From positions 17,868,001-17,932,000 of the forward strand of contig CM055888.1 in assembly GCA_029582165.1 (NCBI GenBank): DNA of 64,000 bases, in the 5' to 3' direction. The translations under genes and the position numbers were made by a program. The notes beneath the pieces are model-generated. The model searched no databases, was not told the origin of the DNA, and was given only the letters and a program-made list of their open reading frames with translations. This document shows, piece after piece, positions 44,503-55,404 of the stretch (position 1 is its first letter; each line of letters begins with the position of its first letter). The stretch comes from Portulaca oleracea. Lineage: Eukaryota; Streptophyta; Magnoliopsida; Caryophyllales; Portulacaceae.

Positions 44503-45571
44503 TGATGTATAATGGGATCACAAGATCACATTACACAAAAGGGCTAAGGATCTTTAAGAGCGAAGATGAAAATCTCCCTTCTCAAAGTTCTTAATGTGCG
44601 AAAATGAAATGGAAATGGATAGAAAAGATGGAAAGAACTATGAAAGATGATTACCAAATGAAGGTATGATGATGAATGAATGATGGACGGTTTGAATGCT
44701 TTGGGTTCTTGATGAATTCTTGTTGAATTCTTGATGAATTCGTGTTGAATTCTTGATGAATGACGTGAGGTTGGATGAATGTAGTTGAATGAACGATGGA
44801 ATGGATAGTTGGATAGATTTGGCTTTTGAAGGATCGATGAGGATACAACCACACCACCTAAAAGAACTCTTCAATTCCTTCCTTTCACCTTCAAGGATGC
44901 CACCCTTGAATAGAAGAAGGGGATAACTTCGAAACTCCCTCAAGAGAAACGAAAAGACTAGCACAAAAGCTGGAGAGAAAACAACACCTTGTGTTTGTAT
45001 TTGATATATGAATGAAGGTTTGAATGAATACAATGGCACCCTAGGGGGTCTATTTATACTCCTTTAGGGACCCCTTGGACGTGTACCTAGGGTTCAAGAA
45101 ACCAAGAATCAACTATTACATCATATATCCTATTTATGACATCATAAACTCTAAAATACAACTCTAGAAAGAAATTGCTATAACTCCTTCAATACTTGTC
45201 CGTTTTCGTTGATTCAAAAACCATTAGAAAGCTTATTGAAAGAGCTCCAATCTGTCTTATGATTATTTCCTCAATAGATGTATGGATCTAGAGTTATAGA
45301 GCAAAATATCGAACTGTACTTGATGGAGTCCTTTGCTGCCGTGAGAGATGACTTCTCAAAAAGGACTTGAGAGTTATTTATGCTCATTGATGTCCTCCAA
45401 ATGTGAGAGTAACTCCATGTAAGCTAGAATACCATCAAGGTCCTTCATGCTTTCTTCCTTGAGCTAATAAACCTTGTAGTTGTTGATACCGAAGGCGACA
45501 TTTGTAGCTTCTAGCTAGATTGAGGTCCTTTAGCTAGGCCTTGATGTATATAGCTAGGCAAATATACATCA
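44503..45571 (-). repeat. 5' LTR of C6 (1069 bp)
   Basis: C-type U3 (starts TGATGTATATTTGCCTAGC on the minus strand) with D-type U5 end (TGATCTTGTGATCCCATTA). TATA box near 45047-45057. Confidence 0.9.
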
Positions 45572-45576
45572 TATAG

Positions 45577-46169
45577 ACGCACCACAATCAATTTGGTATC
45601 CAACTCCTCCTTTGCACCATCCAAGATTGCTCCCTCTTGGAATAGAAGAGAAGATTTGATCGAATTCCCCTCAAGGAATCCGAAACTCTAGCTAGAATGC
45701 TAGAAACTAAAGCATGACAACTTTAGAGAGAATTTGGGTGTTTATTATGATTCAATAGAATGTAATGTGTCCAATGAACCACCCTAAGGGGTCTATTTAT
45801 ACTACTAATGCCCCCCCTTAGGCGTGTACAATCAAGAAGAGAGCCTTTAAGGGCTTACATCATCTAGCCTAATGATTACATCATAAAGAAAACAATGAAC
45901 TAAGCTAGATTACAATTGATGATAACTTGCTCTACACTTAACCAAATTTAAAGATTCTTGAACCATATGAAAGCTCTTTGAATGTAGTTTAATCCACTCT
46001 AGGATGACTTCCATGATAGCCTTATGGTTCTTGAGTTAGAGAGCAAATCATCATTCCTCCATGAATAAGACCACTCGAATGTAAACCCAATGTGATGGTT
46101 TCAAGCTCTTTGTCGATGTAGCTTAGCATTTGGCTTCCATGATGTAGGTTTGTGACCCAATCTACATCA
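45577..46169 (-). repeat. LTR of B3 (right copy), remnant
   Basis: The part of the second family-B LTR that lies beyond the C6 insertion, intact to its start (TGATGTAGATTGGGTCAC on the minus strand). The TATA region is near 45790. Its first 148 bases (46022-46169) encode the conserved pol C-terminal peptide. Confidence 0.88.
46022..46169 (-). CDS. LTR-encoded C-terminal extension of the family-B pol
   Basis: Open frame from the first bases of the LTR to TAA: DVDWVTNLHHGSQMLSYI, then KELETITLGLHSSG and MICSLTQEP. It is collinear without gaps with the peptide encoded at 52421-52568 in the D 3' LTR. By analogy with D it would be the C-terminus of the B integrase. The upstream part of B is not in the window. 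Its function is unknown. Confidence 0.65.
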
Positions 46170-46174
46170 GTGTT

Positions 46175-46333
46175 CCTTGGATATGTTCTTTCACAAGAAG
46201 GAATACAAGTCGACAAGGAGAAAGTGAAAGTTATTCAAGAGTGGCCTACACCAAAGTCCATTCATGAGGTACGAAGCTTTCATGGTTTAGCATCTTTCTA
46301 TAGAAGGTTTATAAAGAACTTTAGCTCCATTCT
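46175..46333 (+). CDS. Reverse transcriptase of D, middle piece
   Basis: 53-codon piece between B3 and H, in frame with 32708: LGYVLSQEGIQVDKEKV, EWPTPKSIHEVRSFHGLASF and YRRFIKNFSSI. This is the usual RT connection before RNaseH. It ends at attct (46329-46333), the target duplication of H. Confidence 0.9.
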
Positions 46334-47598
46334 TGATGTATAATGGGATCAATGGAATCTCATTATACTTGAAACAGGATCTTTAAAAACCAAGATAAGA
46401 ATCTTGCTTCTCAAAGTTCTTAAAGATCAACCAATTTGAATGAAATGATGTATAATAGGATCAGTATGATCAAATTATACAAAAGACTAGGATCTTTAAA
46501 TGTTTCTTTAAGATTGAATGAATGAATGAATGAATGGATGGATAAACGAATGGAATGGACGAAACGGATGAATGAAATGAATGTAGGAATGGATGGAATA
46601 TAAGTTACTTGAAACAGGATCTTTAAAAACCAAGATAAGAATCTTGCTTCTCAAAGTTCTTAAAGATCAACCAATTTGAATGAAATGATGTATAATAGGA
46701 TCAGTATGATCAAATTATACAAAAGATTAGGATCTTTAAGTGTTTCTTTAAGATTGAACGAATGAATGAATGAATGGATGGATAAACGAATGGAATGGAT
46801 GAACGGATGAATGAAATGAATGAAATGAATGTAGGAATAGGTGGAATGTAAGTTTCTTGAATGATTGAATGATATTCAAAAGAATCTTGAATTTGAAACA
46901 ATGTAGAAACAAAAAAAGATTAAATGAAAACTAGAAAGAAACTCACGATTTGAATGATGAATGATAATGGCTTTGAAGATTCTAGGAGGATACAGCCACA
47001 CCACCTTCAAGAATGCTTCAATCTCTTCCTATCACCACCTAGGACGCCACCCTAAGCTAGAAGAAGAAGATAGGATCGAATCTCCCTCAAGAGAAACGAA
47101 AAACTAGCAAAAGCTAGAGAGAAAACAACACCATGTGTTTACTTTGTATTTGATATATGAATGAATGAGATTACAAGAGGCCTAAGGGGGTATTTATAGT
47201 AATCCTAAGCCCCCTTGGACGTGTACTATTCAAGAAATTAGGCCCCTTGAGGCTTACATCATCCTACACATTTATTACATCATAAAAACTCTAAAATACA
47301 ACTCTAGAAAGAAAAGACTATAAATCCTTCAATACTTGTCCGTTTTCCAAGATTCAAAAACCATTGGAAAGCTCTTTCAATGCTCTTCAATATGTCTTTG
47401 GATGACTTCCTCATTAGACGCATATATCTAGAGTTATAGAGTAAATTACCAAACTGCCCTTGTTGAAATCATTCAAACGAGAGGGATACTTGAGTGAATG
47501 ATGCTCTTTTGCCATATCACCGAGTATTAGGCTCCTATGATGTATATTGGATGTCTTCCTTGATGTCCTTGATGTATATGGCCATCAAATATACATCA
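46334..47598 (-). repeat. 3' LTR of H (1265 bp, carries a 240-bp duplication)
   Basis: Ends CCCATTATACATCA (at 46334) and starts TGATGTATAT...ATATACATCA (47598). TATAATG (46339-46345) and CATTATA (46361-46367) form the U5-end hairpin. Confidence 0.9.
46371..46850 (-). repeat. 240-bp tandem duplication in the H 3' LTR
   Basis: gaaacaggatctttaaaaac recurs 240 bp later (46371 and 46611), and the following sequence repeats with a few differences. The 5' LTR has one copy (from 49656). Both copies contain a (GAAT)n stretch, near 46520-46540 and 46762-46780. Confidence 0.85.
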
Positions 47599-49350
47599 TA
47601 CTCCCCCGGTTGAAAAAGTTTGTCCTCAAACTTTCACTTGCCTTCTTCACAAAGACTTTCTTCTTAAAAGCTTTGAAGTCATCATAGATTCCTTTGATGA
47701 ACTTCTTAAACTTTCTTCCGATCAATTCTCGAACACAATAAGACTTGGACTTGCGTTTCTTCACCGTGAACGTGGGTTGTTCATGTTGCTTCTCACTTCC
47801 CAAGTCTATTCTTACCACTTTACCCTTGTCATTTAGCATGAAACAATGCACTTTGATGACTTGGGCTATTTCATCCTTTCGAATTTTCGGCCTTTCAACC
47901 AAGTGATCTGAGTAGATATCTTTTGGATGCTCATGGAAGATATGCTTCGTGGGAAGATTCAAAATGTGATGGATACTTGGACCCATTTCATTCTTCTCCA
48001 AATGTATAAGAATAGGATCCTTATATTCTTTATTCCCTCGATACTCCATCTTCATGATCGACACAAGTTGGCTTTCTTCCTTCTTAGGCCATGTGGTGTA
48101 AGATGGAAGTAGAGATGCATCAAGAGGCATGATATTCCTATCAAGAAACTTTGGTCCTTCCAACAAAGTATGACAGGAATCCATAGAAGTAATTTTGCAA
48201 TATAATGAATCTTTGCAAATTTTGTAAAAGCAAAGACTTACTAAACTTCTTGGATTGAAATTGTCATGGCTTAACCTTTGCGTAGGACAACGATATATCC
48301 ATAGGAGGCACAACTTTCCTTTTCTTGGTTCAATGAACATACTTCTCCTTTGTTGGTATAATGAGAGATCTTGCACTCTCTTTGTGGATGTTCATACGCC
48401 ACACTTGCTTCTTTTGTCACAAGCCACTTTTCCATATGCTCTCTTCTACCTTTTCTTCCTCTTTGTTCTCCTCCTCATACGTCAATCCCAATTTCTTCTT
48501 CTTTTGCGTCAACCTCAAATTCTTCTCCTTTCATGTCAACGCCAACTTCCTCTTCCTTTTCCTCCTCAAATGGTTTGTTATCATGTGTTTGGTACCCTTC
48601 CGAAGGCACTTCTTTCTTGTTAGGATACTCCAATTCAATGTGACCTAAACTTTGGCAATGATAACAACTCCTTGGGGCTATGGGCGCTGGTTCTTGGACG
48701 TGGGGTTTGGGAATGGATGAGGGTTGATCTTGTGGAGGTTGTTTTGTGGAGTGATGGACAACAGGTTTGGGACGAATATGGGGCTGGATTTGATTGCCTT
48801 TGGCGTGATGTTGTGGGGTTGATTTGGAAGGTTTGTGACGTGTGTGGGTTTTATCCCTAAGCTCTTTACTCTTTGCTTGTTCTTTAAAATCAAAAGCTAA
48901 AGAACTTAACTCCTCCAAACTAATGTGAGGTTGATCTATAACAACACGCTGAATATATTCATTAAGACCAAGAAGGTAGTATACCAAAATGCATGGATCG
49001 TCCTCCTTAAGGCCATTCTTCCATAATTGACACTTGAACTCTATTGTATAATCAAGTACATCCATGCTCCCTTGCTTAACTCCTTCAAGATTGTTGATGG
49101 AGTCACCTTTGTAATCGGATGGTAAGAAATCTTTTTGAACTTTCTTCCCATTCTTCTTGTTGGAATGTTTACTCCGTGCATAAGGTGCTTCATATTCAAC
49201 CTTAGAAGATTGAACCACACGTGATTTTGTGCTTCTTGATCCCTTTGGAAGAATTCCACATTCTTCCATTTGCTTGGCAAGATCATCAATTTGTTGCTTC
49301 AAGCATTGTAGCTCACGTTGGGAATTCTTGCTAGACCTTTTGCAATCCAT
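47585..49350 (-). pseudogene. Gag-like and tail coding relic of H
   Basis: ATG at 49350 (MDCKRSSKNSQRELQCLKQQ). Gag is open to 48475: YTIEFKCQLWKNGLKEDD, LLGLNEYIQRVV, a Pro-rich linker, then CYHCQSLGHIELEYPNKK, where the last knuckle Cys is Tyr. The acidic linker is frameshifted near 48450. 47585-48376 holds the protease relic (LYCKITSMDSCHTLLEGPKF) and the E-type tail (NDKGKVVRIDLGSEKQ, GIYDDFKAFKKK), and runs through the polypurine tract into the LTR. Compared with T it keeps the Gag core and linker that T has lost. Confidence 0.85.
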
Positions 49351-49599
49351 TAGAACCTATCTTGATTCAAAAAGATCGCAAGAAACTCATGGTAGGATGA
49401 TTAGCATAGAAGGGACGTGAGGGGGAATTGGTTGGACTTGTGTTTGGGCTCACGGGTTCTTTGTGGAGTTTAGTGGGGACGTGGGATGGAGGATGAATTT
49501 TTGTGATGGACGTGTGATGGTAGGGGTGATGGGGAACGTGTGGGAGAGGGAAAGATTGTAAAAAGATTGTTTCAAGAACTAAGAGATTCAAACTCCTAA

Positions 49600-49611
49600 G
49601 CTCTGATACCA
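49600..49611 (-). promoter_or_regulatory. Primer-binding site of H
   Basis: Complement of TGGTATCAGAGC, 4 nt from the 5' LTR. The leader runs 49351-49599. Confidence 0.92.
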
Positions 49612-49615
49612 ATTT

Positions 49616-50649
49616 TGATGCATAATGGGAGCAATGGAATCTCATTATACTTGGAAACAGGATCTTTAAAAACCAAGATAAGAATCTTGCTTCTCAAAGT
49701 TGTTAAAGATTAACCAATTTGAATGAAATGATGTATAATAGGATCAGTGTGATCAAATTATACAAAAGATTAGGATCTTTAAGTGTTTCTTTAAGATTAA
49801 ACAAATGAATGAATGAATGGATGGATAAACGAATGGAATGGATGAACGGATGAATGAAATGAATGAAATGAATGAAATGAATGTAGGAATAGGTGGAATG
49901 TAAGTTTCTTGAATGATTGAATGATATTCAAAAGAATCTTGAATTTGAAACAATGTAGAAACAAAAAAAGATTAAATGAAAACTAGAAAGAAACTCACGA
50001 TTTGAATGATGAATGATAATGGCTTTGAAGATTCATGGAGGATACAGCCACACCACCTTCAAGAATGCTTCAATCTCTTCCTATCACCACCTAGGACGCC
50101 ACCCTAAGCTAGAAGAAGAAGATAGGATCGAATCTCCCTTAAGAGAAACGAAAAACTAGCAAAAGCTAGAGAGAAAACAACACCATGTGTTTACTTTGTA
50201 TTTGATATATGAATGAATGAGATTACAAGAGGCCTAAGGGGGTATTTATAGTAATCCTAAGCCCCCTTGGACGTGTACTATTCAAGAAATTAGGCCCCTT
50301 AGGCTTACATCATCCTACACATTTATTACATCATAAAAACTCTAAAATACAACTCTAGAAAGAAAAGACTATAAATCCTTCAATACTTGTCCATTTTCCA
50401 AGATTCAAAAACCATTGGAAAGCTCTTTCAATGCTCTTCAATATGTCTTTGGATGACTTCCTCATTAGACGCATATATCTATAGTTATAGAGTAAATTAC
50501 CAAACTGCCCTTGTTGAAATCATTCAAACGAGAGGGATACTTGAGTGAATGATGCTCTTTTGCGATATAACCGAGTATTAGGCTCCTATGATGTATATTG
50601 GATGTCTTTCTTGATGTCCTTGATGTATATGGCCATCAAATATACATCA
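49616..50649 (-). repeat. 5' LTR of H (1034 bp)
   Basis: Undisturbed copy of the H LTR. Contains a GAATGAAT/GAAATGAATG tetranucleotide-like run (49806-49878). TATA region tatttatag near 50242. Hairpin CCTAGG (50090-50095) / CCTAAG (50103-50108) as seen on the + strand. Confidence 0.9.
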
Positions 50650-50654
50650 ATTCT

Positions 50655-52430
50655 TGCCCCTATGACCGAGTTGTTGAAAGGAAAGGAGTTTATATGGACT
50701 AAAGGTGCTAATGAAGCGTTTGAAGTGATTAAGGAGAAATTGTGTCATGCACCTATTCTTGCTTTGCCATGTTTTGACAAAGTGTTTGAAGTTGAGGTGG
50801 ATGCAAGTGGAGTAGGAATTGGAGTCGTCCTAACCCAAGAAGGTCGTCCTATTTCTTACTTTAGTGAGAAGTTGAATGAAGCTAAGAGAAAGTATAGCAC
50901 CTATGATAAAGAGTTCTATGCCATCATAAGAGCTCTTGAGCATTGGAGACATTATCTTCTAAGTGGTGAATTCATCTTACATGGTGATCATGAAGCTCAG
51001 TTCATCCAAGGGCAACACAAGTTATACCCAAGGCATGCTAAATGGGTAGAGTATATGCAAGCATTCCACTTTGTGATCAAACATAAAGCGGGTTATCTTA
51101 ACAAAGGAGCGGATGCTTTATCAAGAAGGTACTTACTTACCCATGTTTTAGATTCAAGAGTCCTTGGTTTTGAGCATATTAAAGAGTTGTATGAAAATGA
51201 TGAGGATTTCAAGGAGGTATATGAGCTTTGTAAGAAGCACCCTCATCAACTTTTCCATATTGAAAATGGGTTTCTATTCAAAGGGAATCAACTTTGTATT
51301 CCTAAAAGTAGCATTCGAGAGTTGTTGATCATGGAGGTCCATGGAGGATCCTTGGCGGGTCACTTTGGAATTGAAAAGACCTACCTTATGATGAAGGAGC
51401 ATTATTTTTGGCCAAGCATGATTAAAGATGTTGAGCATATGGTAAAGAGATGTAATACTTGCAATATCGCAAAGGCACATGCTTTGCCACAAGGGTTGTA
51501 TACTCCTTTGCCCATTCCACATCATCGATGGGAAGACGTGAGCCTAGACTTCGTTGTTGGTCTACCACGAACACAAAGAGGCAAGGATTCTATTATGGTG
51601 GTCGTTGATAGATTTTCCAAGATGGCTCATTTTATTCCATGCCATACTACTTATGATGCTACTAAGGTTGTAAATCTTTATTTTGAAGAAATAGTGAAGC
51701 TACATGGCATTCCAAAGACCATGGTAAGTGATCGAGATTCCAAGTTCCTTAGTCATTTTTGGCTTACTTTATGGAAGAAGCTTGGTACGACATTGAAGTT
51801 TAGCACCGCATGTCATCCACAAACGGATGGACAAACCGAAGTGACTAATCGAACTTTGGGAACTCTTCTTCCAATATTGGTGAGTAAAGACAAGAAGGGT
51901 TGGGATACTCTTCTATGTCATACTGAATTTGCCTTCAATCGAAGTCCAAGTAAAGCCACAGGGTTGTCACCTTTTCAAGTTGTTTATGGAAGGAACCCTC
52001 TCCAACCTATGGATCTCACGCCCATCTCTACATCAACAAAGTTTAGTTTTGAAGCTAACAAAAGGGTGGAAGAGATTAAGAAGCTACATGAGGAGGTTCG
52101 AGCTAAAATTGAGAAGTATACCTCAAATGTATCAAGTAGGGTGAATAATCAAGGAAGAAGGTTGTATTTGAGCCGGGAGACCTTGTTTGGATTCACTTGA
52201 AGAAAGAAAGATTTCCTTCTAAAAGGAAATGTAAGCTTGCACCAAGAGGAGATGGTCCTTACAAAGTTTTGGAGAAGATTGGTGATAACGTATATAAATT
52301 GCAACTTGGAGAAGACTATGAAGGGGGTTTCACTTTTAATGTGAGTGATCTCAAGCCCTTTTATGGAGATATTGGAGAACTTCCTAGTTTGAGGACAAAC
52401 TCTTTTCAACTAGGGGGGAATGATGTAGAT
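50655..52430 (+). CDS. RNaseH and integrase of D
   Basis: RNaseH: VEVDASGVGIGVVLTQEGRP (first Asp), YSTYDKEFYAIIRALEHWRH (Glu) and FILHGDHEAQFI (Asp), removing RNA from the hybrid. The integrase zinc domain (HHCC) runs through GGSLAGHFGIEKTYLMMKEH and VKRCNTC. The catalytic core has IMVVVDRFSKMAHFIP, TMVSDRDSKFLSHFW and HPQTDGQTEVTNRTLG (D,D-35-E all present). A frameshift occurs near 52150, after which the C-terminal region continues in another frame (52197 on: APRGDGPYKVLEKIGDNVYK, FNVSDLKPFYGDIGELPSLR). No chromodomain follows. Confidence 0.9.
52412..52420 (+). promoter_or_regulatory. Polypurine tract of D
   Basis: AGGGGGGAA immediately before the 3' LTR, inside the pol reading frame. Confidence 0.88.
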
Positions 52431-52568
52431 TTGGTTCCAAACCTACATCATGGAAGCCAAATACTTAGCTACATTGAAAAGGAGCTTGAAACTATCACAT
52501 TTGGTTTACATTCGAATGGTCTTAACCATGGAGGAGTGATGATTTGCTCTCTAACTCAAGAACCATAA
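52421..52568 (+). CDS. LTR-encoded C-terminal extension of the D pol
   Basis: The integrase frame crosses the polypurine tract and ends 148 nt inside the 3' LTR: DVDLVPNLHHGSQILSYI, then KELETITFGLHSNG and MICSLTQEP. It matches the LTR-encoded peptide of family B (46022-46169), and the end resembles A (SSLSQES). Overlap of the integrase C-terminus with the 3' LTR is known in the CRM lineage of centromeric retrotransposons. I infer a similar arrangement but cannot assign the lineage by eye. Confidence 0.75.
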
Positions 52569-53304
52569 GGCTATCATGGAAGACGTCCTAGAGCGGATTA
52601 ATCTACATTCAAAGAGCTTTCATATGGTTCAAGAATCTTTAAATTTGGTTAAGTATAGAGCAAGTTATCATCAAATGTAATCTAGCTTAGTTCATTTGTT
52701 TCTTTATGATGTCATCCTTGTATTAGATGATGTAACCTAGTTTTCTCTCTTTTCTTGATTTGTACACGCCTAAGGGGGGGGGGGGGGGCTTGAGTAGTAT
52801 AAATAGACCCCTTAGGGTGCCTTGTAAATCATTCATTCAATCATCAATCAAATACAAAGTAAACACATGATGTTTTTCTCTCTAGTTTTGTGCTAGTCAT
52901 TCGTTTCTCTTGAGGGAGAACGAGACATTCTCTTCTTCTATCCAAGGTTGGCATCCTTGGTGGTGAAAGGAAGGAATTGAAGAGTCTTGAAGGTGGTGTG
53001 CCTTTATCCTTCAAGGGAGCTTCAATCGCCATTATCATTCATCCATCCAAACGACATTCATCAAGAATTCATCAAGAATTCATCAAGAATTCAACAAGAA
53101 TTCATCAAGCATTCAAACGTTCAAACTGTCCAACATTCGTTCATCATATTTTCTTCATTCGATAATCATCTTTCATAGTTCTTTCCATCCATTTCCATTC
53201 CATTTTCGCACCTTAAGAACTTTGAGAAGGGAGATTTTCATCTTCGTTTTTAAAGATCCTTAATCCTTTTGTGTAATGTGATCTTGTGATCCCATTATAC
53301 ATCA
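52421..53304 (+). repeat. 3' LTR of D (884 bp)
   Basis: Close to 29193-30056. Differences include a G run of 15 instead of 7 (near 52773-52788) and one extra 11-bp ATTCATCAAGA unit (near 53066). Ends TTATACATCA, then atatg. Confidence 0.93.
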
Positions 53305-53309
53305 ATATG

Positions 53310-53635
53310 GCCCCTTGAGGCTTACATCATCTACTCTAATGATTACATCATGAAGAAAACAATGAACTAAACTATATTACAAATATTGATAACTCCTTTG
53401 ATTCTCAACCAAATCTAAAGATTCTTGAACCATATGAAAGCTCTTGGAATGTAGATTAATCCACCTTTGGACGTCTTTCTTAGTAGCTTCATGGTCCTTG
53501 AATTAAGGAGCAAAAGTATTCGATCACATGAGTTGATCCCTTCCAAGTAGAGAGATATGTGAGACTTGATCTCTTCTTTCTTCTAGGTGAGTATGGAATG
53601 TCTCCTTGATGCATAAGGCCATCAATTATGCATCA
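53310..53635 (-). repeat. 5' LTR of E2, U3 side
   Basis: Resumes after D. On the minus strand it begins TGATGCATAATTGATGGCC with the TTATGCATCA hairpin arm at 53635. E-type U3, matching 26075-26230. No gene is present. Confidence 0.87.
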
Positions 53636-54392
53636 AAAACCCCAAAACACAAAAGCTCCACAAAATCAACCCCCATCCATCCCAAAATCCCACGTCCAAG
53701 AAGCCAAAACTTTAGCCCCACGAAGATGTTTTCGTTGCCAAGGGTTAGGTCATTATGCCTCGGAGTGTCCTAACAAAAGGGTAGTATCTTTGGTTGAATA
53801 TCAAAGTGCTTTGTATGTTGAGCCGGAGTATAATGAAAGAAAGAATGAGGAGGAAGTAGTTGGCACCATTGACGTGAATGAGGAAGAAAATGTGAAAGAG
53901 GAATGTGTAGAAGAGCCGGATGAAGGAGAGTTACTTGTGGTAAGAAGGGACTTGGATGTAGTTCATGTGCCGAATGACCAAGAGCAAAGGGAGGCTATCT
54001 TTCGCTCTCGTTGTACCATCAAAGGAAAAGTGTGCTCATTAATCATAGATGGAGGAAGTTGCATCAATGCGGCCTCTACAACAATGGTCAAGAAATTGCA
54101 ATTGGAGGATATCCCTCATCCCACACCTTATACTATACGATGGCTAAGCCAAGGTCAAGACATTCGTGTGGATCAAAGGGTCTTGGTAAGTCTTTCAATT
54201 GGGAAGAATTATAAAGATTCCTTATGGTGTGATATTATTCCTATGGATACTTGTCATATTTTGTTGGGAAGGCCATGGTTGTTTGATAGAAATGTCATAC
54301 ATGATGGGAGAGCCAACACTTATACTCTCACTCACAATCAAAAGAAGATTATTTTGACACCTCTAGCACCATCTTTTCGACCCAAGGAGGAA
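53636..54392 (+). CDS. Element F: Gag zinc knuckle and protease fragment
   Basis: Fragment of an E2-like element in + orientation, bounded by E2 and C4 insertions. The order is: Pro-rich gag linker (KAPQNQPPSIPKSHVQEAKT), CFRCQGLGHYASECPNKR, an acidic linker, the protease active-site block LIIDGGSCINAASTTMVKKL, and the second block [17 protein letters not shown]. It stops at aggaa (54388-54392), the left target duplication of C4. The frame is open throughout. It is nearly the same as the E2 protein, so E2 inserted into a relative. The rest of F lies outside the window on both sides. Confidence 0.87.
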
Positions 54393-55388
54393 TGATGTAT
54401 ATTTGCCTAGCTATATACATCAAGGCCTAGCTAAAGGACCTCTATCCAGCTAGAAGCTACAAATGTCGCCTTGGGTATCAACAACTACAAGGGTTTATTA
54501 GCTCAAGGAAGAAAGCATGAAGGACCTTGATGGTATTCTAGCTTACATGGAGTTACTCTCACATTTGGAGGACATCAATGAGCATAAATAACTCTCAAGT
54601 CCTTATTGAGAAGTCATCTCTCACGGCAGCAAAGGACTCCATCAAGTACAGTTCAATATTTTGCTCTATAACTCTAGATCCATACATCTATTGAGGAAAT
54701 CATCATTAGACAGATTGGAACTCTTTCAATAAGCTTTCCAATGGTTTTTGAATTAACGAAAACGGACAAGTATTGAAGGAGTTATAGCAATTTCTTTCTA
54801 GAGTTGTATTTTAGAGTTTATGATGTCATAAATAGGATATATGATGTAATAGTTGATTCTTGGTTTCTTGAACCCTAGGTACACGTCCAAGGGGTCCCTA
54901 AAATAGTATAAATAGACCCCCTAGGGTGCCATTGTATTCATTCAATCATATATCAAATACAAAGCAAACACATGGTGTTTTCTCTCTAGTTTTGTGCTAG
55001 TGTGTCGTTACTCTTGAGGGAGAACGAGTATCCCCTTCTTCTATTCTAAGATTGGCTATCTTAGATGGTGAAAGGAAGGAATTGAAGAGTCTTGAAGGTG
55101 GTGTGCCTTTATCCTTCAAGGGAGCTTCAAATCGCCATTATCATTCATCCATCCAAACGACATTCATCAAGAATTCAACAAGAATTCATCAAGAACCCAA
55201 AGCATTCAACCGTCTATCATTCGTTCATCATCATACCTTCATTTGGTAATCATCTTTCATAGTTCTTTCCATCCATTTCCAATCTATTTTCGCCCCTTAA
55301 GAACTTTGAGAAGGGAGATTCTTATCTTCGCTCTTAAAGATCCTTAACCCTTTTGTGTAATGTGATCTTGTGATCCCATTATACATCA
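54393..55388 (+). repeat. 5' LTR of C4 (996 bp)
   Basis: C-type U3 (TGATGTATATTTGCCTAGC) with D-type U5 end (CTTGTGATCCCATTATACATCA). TATA box near 54908. TCTAAGAT/ATCTTAGA hairpin near 55046-55067. Confidence 0.9.
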
Positions 55389-55392
55389 AAAT

Positions 55393-55404
55393 TGGTATCA
55401 GAGC
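55393..55404 (+). promoter_or_regulatory. Primer-binding site of C4
   Basis: TGGTATCAGAGC, 4 nt after the LTR. The leader continues to 55665. Confidence 0.92.

Larger units (their letters stand above)
40043..45571 (-). mobile_element. Element C6: C-family element with truncated 3' LTR
   Basis: Minus orientation: truncated 3' LTR 40043-40929, polypurine tract 40930-40938, coding region, primer-binding site, and complete 5' LTR 44503-45571. The right side is followed by the target duplication tatag (45572-45576). The left partner was lost in the deletion that fused it to the left B3 LTR. Confidence 0.87.
32709..46169 (-). mobile_element. Element B3: family-B element reduced to LTR pieces, with T and C6 inside
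   Basis: Perfect target duplication gtgtt (32704-32708 and 46170-46174). The left LTR (32709-32823 plus 39350-40042) and the right LTR remnant (45577-46169) are recognisable. The whole internal region of B3 is missing. A 3-bp junction at 40040-40042 joins the left LTR, a few bases before its end, to the middle of the C6 LTR, so one deletion removed the internal region, part of the right LTR and the end of C6. Confidence 0.85.
46334..50649 (-). mobile_element. Element H: complete non-autonomous element in the D RT
   Basis: Perfect target duplication attct (46329-46333 and 50650-50654). Minus orientation: 3' LTR 46334-47598, polypurine tract 47599-47607, coding relic, primer-binding site 49600-49611, 5' LTR 49616-50649. 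It has a C-type gag and an E-type tail like T, but its own LTR type. Confidence 0.93.
29193..53304 (+). mobile_element. Element D: autonomous-type Ty3/gypsy element with two insertions in RT
   Basis: Perfect target duplication atatg (29188-29192 and 53305-53309), 24 kb apart. LTRs of 864 and 884 bp. Gag, protease, RT, RNaseH and integrase are all present, in the order gag-PR-RT-RH-IN. B3 (32709-46169) and H (46334-50649) split the RT region; removing them and one copy of each duplication leaves an in-frame RT-RNaseH join. It has frameshifts in the protease and near the integrase end, so it is a dead copy. Confidence 0.93.
26070..53635 (-). mobile_element. Element E2: gag-protease-only element, split by B2 and D
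   Basis: Minus orientation: remnant of the 3' LTR (26075-26230; the rest lies beyond B2, outside the window), polypurine tract 26231-26239, one intact coding frame 26217-28289, primer-binding site 28551-28562, and 5' LTR in two pieces (28567-29192, 53310-53635). The right end is followed by aaaac (53636-53640), inside the gag linker of F. Lacks RT, RNaseH and IN. Confidence 0.88.

Noticed and set aside
52197..52430. Possible chromodomain after the D integrase
   Set aside because: The region after the GPY/F-like part is short and shows no aromatic cage pattern. It goes straight into the polypurine tract and the LTR-encoded peptide.
53310..53635. Host unique DNA next to D
   Set aside because: It matches the E-type LTR start at 26075-26230 and continues the interrupted E2 5' LTR.
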